A stretch of 64,000 bases of DNA from an uncultured Clostridium sp. (GTDB lineage: Bacteria; Bacillota; Clostridia; UBA1212; UBA1255), in assembly GCA_900543695.1 (NCBI GenBank), contig UQSG01000005.1:1-64000 (forward strand), written 5' to 3'. The notes under the pieces were generated by a model. It did no database searches. It was given only the letters and a program-made list of their open reading frames with translations, and had not been told where the DNA came from. Below, in pieces: positions 41,882 to 49,166 of this stretch. The translations under genes and the position numbers were made by a program. The first letter of the stretch is position 1. Every line of letters starts with the position of its first letter.

Positions 41882-42202
41882 TTAAATATAAATAATCAAG
41901 GCCATAAATACAAGATTTTCTTTTCCTGTATTTTTCAATGCGTGGCCGCAGCCGTCGGACGTATACGTAACGTCGCCCTCGCGGACGCTGCGCAGCGCGC
42001 CGTTGTCATTATATTCGCCTTCCCCCCGCAGGATAAAATACGTCTCGCACTCACCGTGATGAACGTGATATCCGATCGAGCTGCCGGGCTCCAGTATGAT
42101 CTGAGCATACAAGCTGCACTTTCCGTTCATCTGCTCTTTGTCCAGCAGCTCCTGAATATAAGCGCAGCCCTTGCCGCCGTTTAAATTTTCTTCCGTTCGC
42201 AT
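41882..42202 (-). CDS. Small cupin-domain protein
   Basis: 106 residues, nearly all a single cupin barrel. The metal-ligand motifs are GYHVHHGECETYFILRG and, later, TYTSDGCGHALKN, giving a plausible His/Glu metal site. Single-domain cupins of this size act as metal-binding enzymes, chaperones for oxygen or sugar chemistry, or ligand sensors; none can be chosen here. It is the last gene of the mdh-frd operon, 20 bases after the transporter, with AAAAGGAG before its ATG. Confidence 0.8.
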   Translation of the reverse strand: MRTEENLNGGKGCAYIQELLDKEQMNGKCSLYAQIILEPGSSIGYHVHHGECETYFILRGEGEYNDNGALRSVREGDVTYTSDGCGHALKNTGKENLVFMALIIYI

Positions 42203-42222
42203 ATAAAAAACTCCTTTTCTTT

Positions 42223-43491
42223 TCAGATCAGTACGGCGATCAGCTGGGAAGCAAGCACGACCAGCACAAGCGCCACCGGATAGGTTGCCGCGTAAGCGGA
42301 GGCTACATCATCCGTTCCGGATACGCCGATCAGCGTTCCCAGTGCCGGCGTGCTCGTCATTCCGCCCGTAATGGAACCAAGATTGTTAAGCAGGCTGATT
42401 TTGAGAAGCTTCTTTGCCACAAAAAACCCAACGAACATGGGAACGACCGTCATGACGACGCCCGCCAGGAAGCCGTACAAAAGAAGCATCGCGCCGTACT
42501 GCGAGGCCTGAATCTGTGAAACAAGCTCTACGCCGCCCTCTACGCCGGCTCCGATCAGGAACAGCATCAGTCCAAATTCGCGGAATACCTTCAGCGTTTT
42601 CTCCGAAACCTTCAGACTCAGCCTGCCGATCCGGCCGAAATGTCCCAAGATCAGCGCCAGAATGAGAGGCCCGCCCGTATTGCCGAGAGAAAACTTGGCG
42701 CCCTCGTATCCGGCAGAAGAAAACGGAATTGTAACGGATCCCAAAATGATTCCCAGCACTACGGCAATGCCGAACGTGCCGAGTCCGTATTCATCAAGCG
42801 CAAGCAGCTTCCGGCCGGATTCTTCCTTAACCGTCGGAGCTTCGATTCCGGCTTTCATTTTAACGCGTTCCTCCGCCATATTTGCCTTCATGAATTTCGG
42901 AACGAGCTGTACGAACAATACTACGCCGACAACGCCGAACGGATATGCGATCGCGTGTCCCAGAGAAACCAGCCCCTGCGCATCCTCAGGCACGGCGGAT
43001 TTTGCAGCAGAAAAGCCCGGCGTGCTCGTCAGGGCGCCGGACATGATGCCCGTACCAAACGGAGAGCCGATCCCCGGGATCAGAGAAAACAGCGCGCACA
43101 GGATCGCGCCGGAGGCAATAATGATTACGCCCAAAAGCACATAGGATTTTGCGTTTTTCTTCAGATTCCGGAAAAAGCTCGGTCCGGCGATAAAGCCGAC
43201 GGCTGTAACGAACAGCACCAGCCCGACGGCTTCAATCATCTTATAATACTGAACATTTGCCGTATCCGTGCTTTCGATAAAAAAGTTTTCCAGAATCGGA
43301 AGCTCCGCTAAGCCCGGCAGCGTAAAAAGATATCCGAACAGCAGCGCCATCAGGAAGACGCCAGCAGTCCCGAGCGAAACGCCCTTGATCGTGATCCTTC
43401 CGAGCGCATACCCGAGCGCGGCAATCAGGAAAGAGCCAAACAATACGACCGTCATGCCGCTGAGAGAAAAAATTTTGCTTAAAATATCCAT
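42223..43491 (-). CDS. AspT/YidE-family transporter
   Basis: 422 residues with two halves of about five to six membrane spans each. Each half begins with a hydrophobic signature like GVSLGTAGVFLMALLFGYLF or SLGNTGGPLILALILGHFG, typical of the aspartate:alanine exchanger family; the C-terminal half has SITGGMTSTPALGTLIG. The usual RCK/TrkA_C domains between the halves are missing; only a ~40-residue linker is present. In the operon it most likely moves a C4-dicarboxylate or aspartate, supplying or exporting fumarate-succinate metabolites. Substrate is inferred from context. Confidence 0.75.
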   Translation of the reverse strand: MDILSKIFSLSGMTVVLFGSFLIAALGYALGRITIKGVSLGTAGVFLMALLFGYLFTLPGLAELPILENFFIESTDTANVQYYKMIEAVGLVLFVTAVGFIAGPSFFRNLKKNAKSYVLLGVIIIASGAILCALFSLIPGIGSPFGTGIMSGALTSTPGFSAAKSAVPEDAQGLVSLGHAIAYPFGVVGVVLFVQLVPKFMKANMAEERVKMKAGIEAPTVKEESGRKLLALDEYGLGTFGIAVVLGIILGSVTIPFSSAGYEGAKFSLGNTGGPLILALILGHFGRIGRLSLKVSEKTLKVFREFGLMLFLIGAGVEGGVELVSQIQASQYGAMLLLYGFLAGVVMTVVPMFVGFFVAKKLLKISLLNNLGSITGGMTSTPALGTLIGVSGTDDVASAYAATYPVALVLVVLASQLIAVLI

Positions 43492-43511
43492 TTTCTCCGT
43501 TTTCCTCCGTT

Positions 43512-45140
43512 TTATTTCGCTTCGTATTTCGGATTTCCGTGCGTATATCTCGGAAGAAGCTGCGGGGAGACTTTATCGGTGACAACTCCCGCTTCCGCCA
43601 GAGCCTGGTCAAAGCGCGCAATATGATCCAGCGTAAGCGCTCCGGTTTTCGAAATCGTTTTTGCCTTCGCCGCAGCGCTGATTCCGGCATTTCTGCCGAA
43701 TACGATAATATCAAGCAGAGAATTTCCCATCAGACGGTTTTCTCCGTGAATCCCTCCTACGGCCTCTCCGGCAACGTAGAGATTCTCCACCTCTGACATT
43801 CCGTCAGCGCCGATTTTAATGCCTCCGTTCTGATAGTGAAGCGTCGGATAAATCAGGATCGGCTTTTCCCTCATATCGTAGCCGTATTTCAGGAACATGC
43901 GAAGCATGGCGGGAATGCGCTTTTCAATTGCGCCCGTGCCGTGAATCGCCTCGATCATCGGCGTATCCAGCCAGATTCCAAAGCCGTCCGGCGTCGGAAT
44001 GCCTTTTCCTCTTTCCTGGCACTCGCGAATGATAGATGCCGCGGAAACGTCTCTCGTCTCCAGAGGGTGCATAAATGCTTCTCCGTCTACGTTCACCAGC
44101 ATGGCGCCCAGAGAGCGAACCTTTTCCGTCACAAGCGCGCCGAAAATCTGCGCCGGGAACGCGACGCCTGTCGGATGATACTGCAGCGTATAGGCATATA
44201 GAAGCGAGGCTCCCGCGCGGTACGCCAGAACAAGACCGTCTGCCGTAGCGCCGTAATGGTTCGAGGTCGGAAAGCCCTGGTAATGCAGCCTGCCGGCGCC
44301 GCCCGTGGCAATGATCACCGTTTTCGCACGGGCAACCAGAATCTCCCTTGTTTCCATATTCATCAGGACCGCTCCGGCCGCCTTTCCGTTTTCGTCCAGA
44401 ATCAGCTCGATGGCCGCCGTGAAATCGACGACCGGGATTCCTCTGTTGATGACCTCGTCGCGCAGCACGCGCATAATCTCCGCGCCTGAATAGTCCTTCG
44501 CTGCGTGCATACGCTTTCTGGAGGTTCCTCCTCCATGCGTAGTCAGCATCGTACCGTCCGCTTCCTTATCGAACATCACGCCCAGATCGTTCAGCCATTT
44601 TACGGCGCCGGGGCCTTCAGTTACCAGTTTATAGAGCAGTTCAGGCACATTTTTAAAGTGTCCGCCGCCAAGCGCGTCGACATAATGGATCATCGGCGAA
44701 TCGTTTTCCTTGTCTGCCGCCTGAATTCCGCCCTCTGCCATCATGGTGTTGGCGTCGCCATGGCGCAGCTTTGTGACGATCATCACATTGGCCCCATTTT
44801 CATGCGCCATAATCGCCGCGGAAGAGCCCGCTCCGCCCCCGCCGATCACGAGCACGTCTACGTCATAGTCCGGATGCTCCAGATCCACGGACTCCGGCTT
44901 GACGCGGCTGTGCGCCTGCAATAAAGCCGCAAGCTCCTTGGGTACGCGCTCTCCTTTATTCGGGCCCATGACAAGCGTATCAAAATTTTCTTTTTTATAA
45001 TCCGGATGGAATTTCGCAAGCAGCGCCTCTTTTTCCTCCGCCGTCATGCGTCTCGGCTCGAATCCGATACGCGACGGGCGCGTTGCCTCAACTTTCTGGA
45101 TCGAATCCAGCATTTCCTGTGTATATAATGAATCGCTCAT
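43512..45140 (-). CDS. frdA: Fumarate reductase/succinate dehydrogenase flavoprotein subunit
   Basis: 542 residues. The N-terminal FAD motif is VLVIGGGGAGSSAAIMAHE, with AEGGIQAA, the substrate-site HPTGVAFPA, and GGIHGENRLMGNSLLDIIVFG toward the end. At the place where quinol-linked FrdA and SdhA carry FAD through a His (SHTVAAEGG) this protein reads ANTMMAEGG, so FAD should be non-covalent, as in the thiol:fumarate reductase and aspartate oxidase branches. It reduces fumarate to succinate. It follows the Fe-S subunit with a 13-base gap, and no membrane-anchor subunit is nearby. Start is preceded by AAGGAGGGCGG. Confidence 0.9.
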   Translation of the reverse strand: MSDSLYTQEMLDSIQKVEATRPSRIGFEPRRMTAEEKEALLAKFHPDYKKENFDTLVMGPNKGERVPKELAALLQAHSRVKPESVDLEHPDYDVDVLVIGGGGAGSSAAIMAHENGANVMIVTKLRHGDANTMMAEGGIQAADKENDSPMIHYVDALGGGHFKNVPELLYKLVTEGPGAVKWLNDLGVMFDKEADGTMLTTHGGGTSRKRMHAAKDYSGAEIMRVLRDEVINRGIPVVDFTAAIELILDENGKAAGAVLMNMETREILVARAKTVIIATGGAGRLHYQGFPTSNHYGATADGLVLAYRAGASLLYAYTLQYHPTGVAFPAQIFGALVTEKVRSLGAMLVNVDGEAFMHPLETRDVSAASIIRECQERGKGIPTPDGFGIWLDTPMIEAIHGTGAIEKRIPAMLRMFLKYGYDMREKPILIYPTLHYQNGGIKIGADGMSEVENLYVAGEAVGGIHGENRLMGNSLLDIIVFGRNAGISAAAKAKTISKTGALTLDHIARFDQALAEAGVVTDKVSPQLLPRYTHGNPKYEAK

Positions 45141-45153
45141 GGCTCCGCCCTCC

Positions 45154-45828
45154 TTATTTTTCGATTTCTCTGTTGTTGTACATGGTTTTCAGCTCATCGA
45201 GCGGTTTTGCCATCAGATCCTTCATCGGCTGCACATAATCGCCGCGCTCGATCTCCGCGACGCGTTTTTCGAGATGCTCTGATCTTGGCGCGAGATATTT
45301 TCCCGTCAGTCTTCTGGCAAGCAGCGCCACCTGCGGGTGGGAAATCTGCGCCGGGCAGCGCGAGGAGCAGATGCCGCACATCACGCAGTCAAACGATTCT
45401 TCTGCACATTTCGCATACTCGGCTCTCTGCGCGTATGCAATGTACTGCATTACGTTGAGCCCCTGCGTACAGCTCTTCGTACAGGCGTTGCACCCGATAC
45501 AGCTGTAAATTTCCGGATAAAGCTGCATCATGATCTGCTCCGTAGGACGGATCTTCTCAATATCATACGTTTGCTTCACAACCGGAAAGAACGGAATCTG
45601 CGCCACATACATGTTTTCTTCGACTTTCGTCTGGCAGGCAAGGCACACCTTGAGCTCCGGATCTCCTTTGATTCTGTATACCGAAGCGCAGGCGCCGCAA
45701 AAACCGTTTCTGCAGCCGCAGCCGCGCACCAGCTGGTAGCCGGCATATTCCATAGCATCCATGATGGTGAGTTCTGAGGGGACGGAATACTTTTTCCCCA
45801 TGATAAATACGTTAACCATTTTTTCCAT
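45154..45828 (-). CDS. frdB: Fumarate reductase-type iron-sulfur subunit
   Basis: 224 residues. The N-terminal ferredoxin-like domain has [2Fe-2S] ligands GCGCRNGFCGAC...CLAC, followed by two [4Fe-4S] motifs, CIGCNACTKSC and CVMCGICSSRCP. Ordinary FrdB has one [2Fe-2S], one [4Fe-4S] and one [3Fe-4S], the last close to quinone. Here both C-terminal clusters are complete [4Fe-4S]-type, and the CCG (HdrB-like) domain fused to methanogen TfrB is absent. It would wire electrons from a soluble partner, probably HdrB of the same operon, to the FAD of FrdA. Confidence 0.85.
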   Translation of the reverse strand: MEKMVNVFIMGKKYSVPSELTIMDAMEYAGYQLVRGCGCRNGFCGACASVYRIKGDPELKVCLACQTKVEENMYVAQIPFFPVVKQTYDIEKIRPTEQIMMQLYPEIYSCIGCNACTKSCTQGLNVMQYIAYAQRAEYAKCAEESFDCVMCGICSSRCPAQISHPQVALLARRLTGKYLAPRSEHLEKRVAEIERGDYVQPMKDLMAKPLDELKTMYNNREIEK

Positions 45829-45860
45829 GTCTTTTTGCCTTCACTTTCTGTAAGAATCCA

Positions 45861-46688
45861 TTAATATTCGTTCGGGAGCTCGTCGAGCTGGTCGCAGCGG
45901 AATACCGGTCCGTCCTTACAGACGTATTTCGATCCGATATTGCAGCGGCCGCATTTGCCGACGCCGCATTTCATGCGCAGTTCCATTGTTGTATAAACCT
46001 GCGTTTTGTCATACCCCATTTCCTGCAGCGAGGCCAGCGTAAACTTAATCATGATCGGAGGGCCGCAAAGCAGCGCCGTTTTGTGAACGTCGAAATTCAG
46101 TTCTTTCACATAAGCAGGAACAAAGCCCACGTGGCCGTCCCAGCCGTCCTGCGGACGGTCAATGGTGAGGTGAACATCCACATTTTCCGCGTGCGCCCAC
46201 TCGTTGCGGATCTGATCAATATCTACAAGATCGTCTGCGGAGCGCGAGCCGTACACGATATCGATTTTACCGTAATCGCCGCGTTTCGCCAGGCAATAAT
46301 CAATTACGGAGCGCAGCGGCGCAAGGCCGATTCCGCCTGCAATAAACAGTAAATCCTTTCCCTTCAGCGCCGTGTCAACGGGGAAAGCATGACCGTAGGG
46401 CCCGCGTATGGTGATCGCCTGACCAACCTCCATCTGATGCAGCCATTCCGTAAAGCCGCCGCACCGCTTGATGCTGAATTCCATATACTCCCGGTTTGTC
46501 GGAGAAGACGTAATCGAAAACATCGCCTCGCCGACGCCCGGCATTGAAAGCATCGCGCACTGGCCCGGCATGTGGTCGAAGCATTTTCCGCCTTCCGGCG
46601 CGTTCACCCGGAAGGTTTTCACGTCGGGCGTATCCGTGCGGATATCAGTTACGATTCCGATCTGCGGAATCAATACATCGGGATTCAT
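45861..46688 (-). CDS. flxA: FlxA-type FAD/NAD(P)-binding oxidoreductase
   Basis: 275 residues. An FNR-like N-terminal FAD domain (TFRVNAPEGGKCFDHMPGQ, MLSMPG) is followed by an NAD-binding domain (GGIGLAPLRSVIDYCL, YGSRSADDL) and a C-terminal [2Fe-2S] motif CGVGKCGRCNIGSKYVC. This is the layout of AsrB/hydrogenase-gamma proteins and of FlxA, which takes electrons from NADH into the Flx-Hdr complex. The start overlaps flxB (ATGA). Given the adjacent hdr genes I prefer FlxA over anaerobic sulfite reductase; no AsrC is present. Confidence 0.85.
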   Translation of the reverse strand: MNPDVLIPQIGIVTDIRTDTPDVKTFRVNAPEGGKCFDHMPGQCAMLSMPGVGEAMFSITSSPTNREYMEFSIKRCGGFTEWLHQMEVGQAITIRGPYGHAFPVDTALKGKDLLFIAGGIGLAPLRSVIDYCLAKRGDYGKIDIVYGSRSADDLVDIDQIRNEWAHAENVDVHLTIDRPQDGWDGHVGFVPAYVKELNFDVHKTALLCGPPIMIKFTLASLQEMGYDKTQVYTTMELRMKCGVGKCGRCNIGSKYVCKDGPVFRCDQLDELPNEY

Positions 46689-47737
46689 TTCGATTCACCT
46701 CCGAAGGATTTTATCACTTTTACAATGTTCATGGACACCGGGCACTTGGAAAGACATCTGCCGCAGCCCACACAGGAGTACTCTCCGCCGTTGTTGGCCG
46801 GATAATAGACAAGCTTATGCATGAAGCGCTGGCGGAAGCGTTCGAGCTGACTCGTACGGGGATTGCCGTGCGCCATCTTTGTAAAATCGGAATACATGCA
46901 GGAATCCCAGCAGCGGAAGCGCTTGATTCCGTGTCCCGTGTCGAAATCACGAATATCGTAGCACTGACATGTCGGGCAGATAAAGGTACACGTTCCGCAG
47001 CCAATGCACGACTGATAGAGCTCCTGCCACTGCGGCGCGTAAAATACATCGTTCAGGCCCGTCGTCAGGCGGTCGCCGCTGAAATATTCCACGCTCAGTC
47101 CGCTGAGCGGCAGTCTGGCAAGAATCGAGCGGATTTCTTCCTTTCGGTCCTCCAGGGCAGTCTCGTCCTTTTCAGACGCTTCCTCCAGAAGCGTTCCGAG
47201 CAGCTTCGTCAGCGCTTCTCCCTTTTCCGTTTCCGGGTTCCAATACAGCGCCGAATCCGTAAGCCACGTCGTTACGTCGCCTCCCGAGGGCTGCGCGGCG
47301 TCTATGCCGAATGTTCCGCAGAAGCACGTCTCTTCCGGCGCGCTGCACGCCATCGTTACGACGACGCCCGTTTCGCGGCGGCTTTGATAAAACGTATCTA
47401 CGGGATCGCTGAGAAATACGGAATCGAGGATTGCAAAGCTTTTTGCGTCGCAGGCGCGCACGCCGAATACCACAAAAGGCTCCGCCGGATCACGGTCCTC
47501 GACAAGATCAATATTCTTCCCGCTGACGCGGAAGGAAATCAGATTTTCGCTCTGTGGGAAAAACAGTTCTTTTGCCGATTTGACCGTATTGAGGCAATCC
47601 AGGCAGACTCTGCTTTCCGGCGTCCATTTTTCAAACAGGCACTGGCCCGCGTCCTCCACCGGCAGATACAGGCTTTTGACAGCCGATATCGCCGCATAAA
47701 GCTCCGGCAGGCGCTCTCTTGCTATTTTATACATCAT
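46685..47737 (-). CDS. flxB: FlxB-type 4Fe-4S protein
   Basis: 350 residues, AsrA-like. The first ~215 residues have scattered Cys (RVCLDCLNT, VRACDAKS, MACSAPEETCFCG). Two ferredoxin motifs follow near the C-terminus: SCIGCGTCTFICPTCQC and SCVGCGRCLSKCP. Cytoplasmic; it carries electrons between the FAD/NAD subunit and the other Flx/Hdr proteins. Both ends overlap neighbouring genes by four bases, the sign of coupled complex assembly. Confidence 0.85.
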   Translation of the reverse strand: MMYKIARERLPELYAAISAVKSLYLPVEDAGQCLFEKWTPESRVCLDCLNTVKSAKELFFPQSENLISFRVSGKNIDLVEDRDPAEPFVVFGVRACDAKSFAILDSVFLSDPVDTFYQSRRETGVVVTMACSAPEETCFCGTFGIDAAQPSGGDVTTWLTDSALYWNPETEKGEALTKLLGTLLEEASEKDETALEDRKEEIRSILARLPLSGLSVEYFSGDRLTTGLNDVFYAPQWQELYQSCIGCGTCTFICPTCQCYDIRDFDTGHGIKRFRCWDSCMYSDFTKMAHGNPRTSQLERFRQRFMHKLVYYPANNGGEYSCVGCGRCLSKCPVSMNIVKVIKSFGGESK

Positions 47738-48732
47738 TTCTTCCCGCCTTTCTCATAGACAATACTCGGCTCCGCGTCCTGCTTCGTATAGGAAGTCAGC
47801 GGCGCTTCGATCGTTATGTCCGCCCCCGCCTGGTATTCTCCGTAAAGCTCATTGATATCTTTAATGAATTTTCGGTTAAGCAGGTGAAGCGGGATATTCT
47901 GCGGACAGACTCTCGTACATTCGCCGCAGTCCGTGCATCTTCCTGCTACGTGAAACGCGCGGATAATATGGAACAGATTTTCTTCGAAATCATCCGTATT
48001 CGCTTTGCTGGCGACGCCGGACTTCGGATTGTCAAATACGCACTGCACGCAGGAGCAGGCGGGGCAGATATTTCTGCACGCGTTGCAGCGGATGCAGCGG
48101 GAAAGCTCGTTTCTCCAGAAAGCGAAGCGTTCTTCTGCCGACAAATGCTCAAGATTTTCGATGTAGGCAAAGCGGCTTCCAAACTCCTGATTCGGAACGG
48201 CCTCCTCCGGTTCGTCCGCTTCATCAGAAAGCGCGTCGTAAATCATATGCTTTTTACCCTTACAGGCTTTGCACTTTTCAAATAAAACGTCTTTTTTCGC
48301 ACACGTCTTTTCTCCGTAGAGCGTTTCAAAAACGACCTGGTCCCCTTCAATTTTCGCTCCGGTAATTCCTCTTATGCCAAGTGCGCGCGCTGCCTCGGGA
48401 TCTATCTTCCCACTGCAGGGAACGCCCAGCACAAAAACGTTTTCCCTGCGGATTCTGTGCTCCTTCAGCAGCTGGTTGAACGAGTATGTATCGCAGGGCT
48501 TGAGCAGCGCTATGAGCTTTCCATCCTTTTTGGATTCCGCGATGCAGTATTTGCTCTGGTTTGCAGCGCAGAAATCGTCATATATCATATTGTCCAGCGT
48601 TTCCTTTGTGAAAACGGCCGGAGTAACGTCGTAGCAAAACTCTCCGCTTTCCCAGGCCAGAACTCTGTCCGCCGCGCCGTCTTCCAGCAAAGAACGGCAT
48701 TTCGATAAAATTTCCTCGCTTATTCTTTGCAT
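47734..48732 (-). CDS. flxC: FlxC-type 4Fe-4S protein
   Basis: 332 residues. The N-terminal part (~1-150) resembles the FrhB/coenzyme F420 hydrogenase beta fold (ALLKPCDTYSFNQLL, GVPCSGKIDPE). It is followed by a KCKACKGKKH loop and two ferredoxin motifs, CIRCNACRNICPACSC and CTDCGECTRVCP. In the Flx set this is the second cluster-rich subunit. It overlaps FlxD by 13 bases and FlxB by four, so all four Flx genes are made from one coupled transcript. Confidence 0.82.
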   Translation of the reverse strand: MQRISEEILSKCRSLLEDGAADRVLAWESGEFCYDVTPAVFTKETLDNMIYDDFCAANQSKYCIAESKKDGKLIALLKPCDTYSFNQLLKEHRIRRENVFVLGVPCSGKIDPEAARALGIRGITGAKIEGDQVVFETLYGEKTCAKKDVLFEKCKACKGKKHMIYDALSDEADEPEEAVPNQEFGSRFAYIENLEHLSAEERFAFWRNELSRCIRCNACRNICPACSCVQCVFDNPKSGVASKANTDDFEENLFHIIRAFHVAGRCTDCGECTRVCPQNIPLHLLNRKFIKDINELYGEYQAGADITIEAPLTSYTKQDAEPSIVYEKGGKK

Positions 48733-49166
48733 CTCAGATCCTCCAATTTCTTATTTTCACCCAAATTGTGGATAGTCGCTACAAATTCATTCATTGTGGC
48801 GGAAAATTTCGCGCCCTCCGCTGCGGAAATCCATTCCACTCTCGTGCGCTCCCTTTCGATGCCGAGAAAATCAAGCATACTGAACAGGAGCGTCATTCTC
48901 CTTCTCGCAAAGTAATTTCCGGACGTATAATGGCAGTCGCCGGGATGGCATCCCGCAATGATCACGCCGTCCGCCCCTCTCTGAAAGGCTCGTAAAATAA
49001 ACAGCGGATTTACGCGGCAGGAACAAGGCACCCGGATGACCTTCACGTTCGCCGGATAGGAAAGCCGGCTTGAGCCCGCCAGGTCGGCGCCTGCGTAGCT
49101 GCACCAGTTGCAGCAGAACGCCACAATCAGAGGCTTGAATTCATTTTTTGTTTCTTCTATCTGCAT
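48720..49166 (-). CDS. flxD: MvhD-like [2Fe-2S] subunit (FlxD)
   Basis: 148 residues with five conserved Cys: FCCNWCSYAG, VPCSCRVN and AGCHPGDCHY. This is the hydrogenase delta subunit MvhD, which passes electrons into HdrA in methanogens and in FlxABCD-HdrABC of Desulfovibrio. It follows HdrA with an overlap of about ten bases, as expected for a direct partner. Confidence 0.9.
   Translation of the reverse strand: MQIEETKNEFKPLIVAFCCNWCSYAGADLAGSSRLSYPANVKVIRVPCSCRVNPLFILRAFQRGADGVIIAGCHPGDCHYTSGNYFARRRMTLLFSMLDFLGIERERTRVEWISAAEGAKFSATMNEFVATIHNLGENKKLEDLRCKE

Noticed and set aside
45861..47737. Anaerobic sulfite reductase AsrAB
   Set aside because: The two proteins resemble AsrB and AsrA, but there is no AsrC with its siroheme motifs, and HdrABC plus MvhD sit alongside, which fits FlxABCD better.
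46544..47758. Long open frame on the plus strand across flxB/flxA (404 codons)
   Set aside because: It is antisense to two genes with clear Fe-S and FAD/NAD motifs, has no ribosome site and is rich in Arg and His as expected of a shadow frame.
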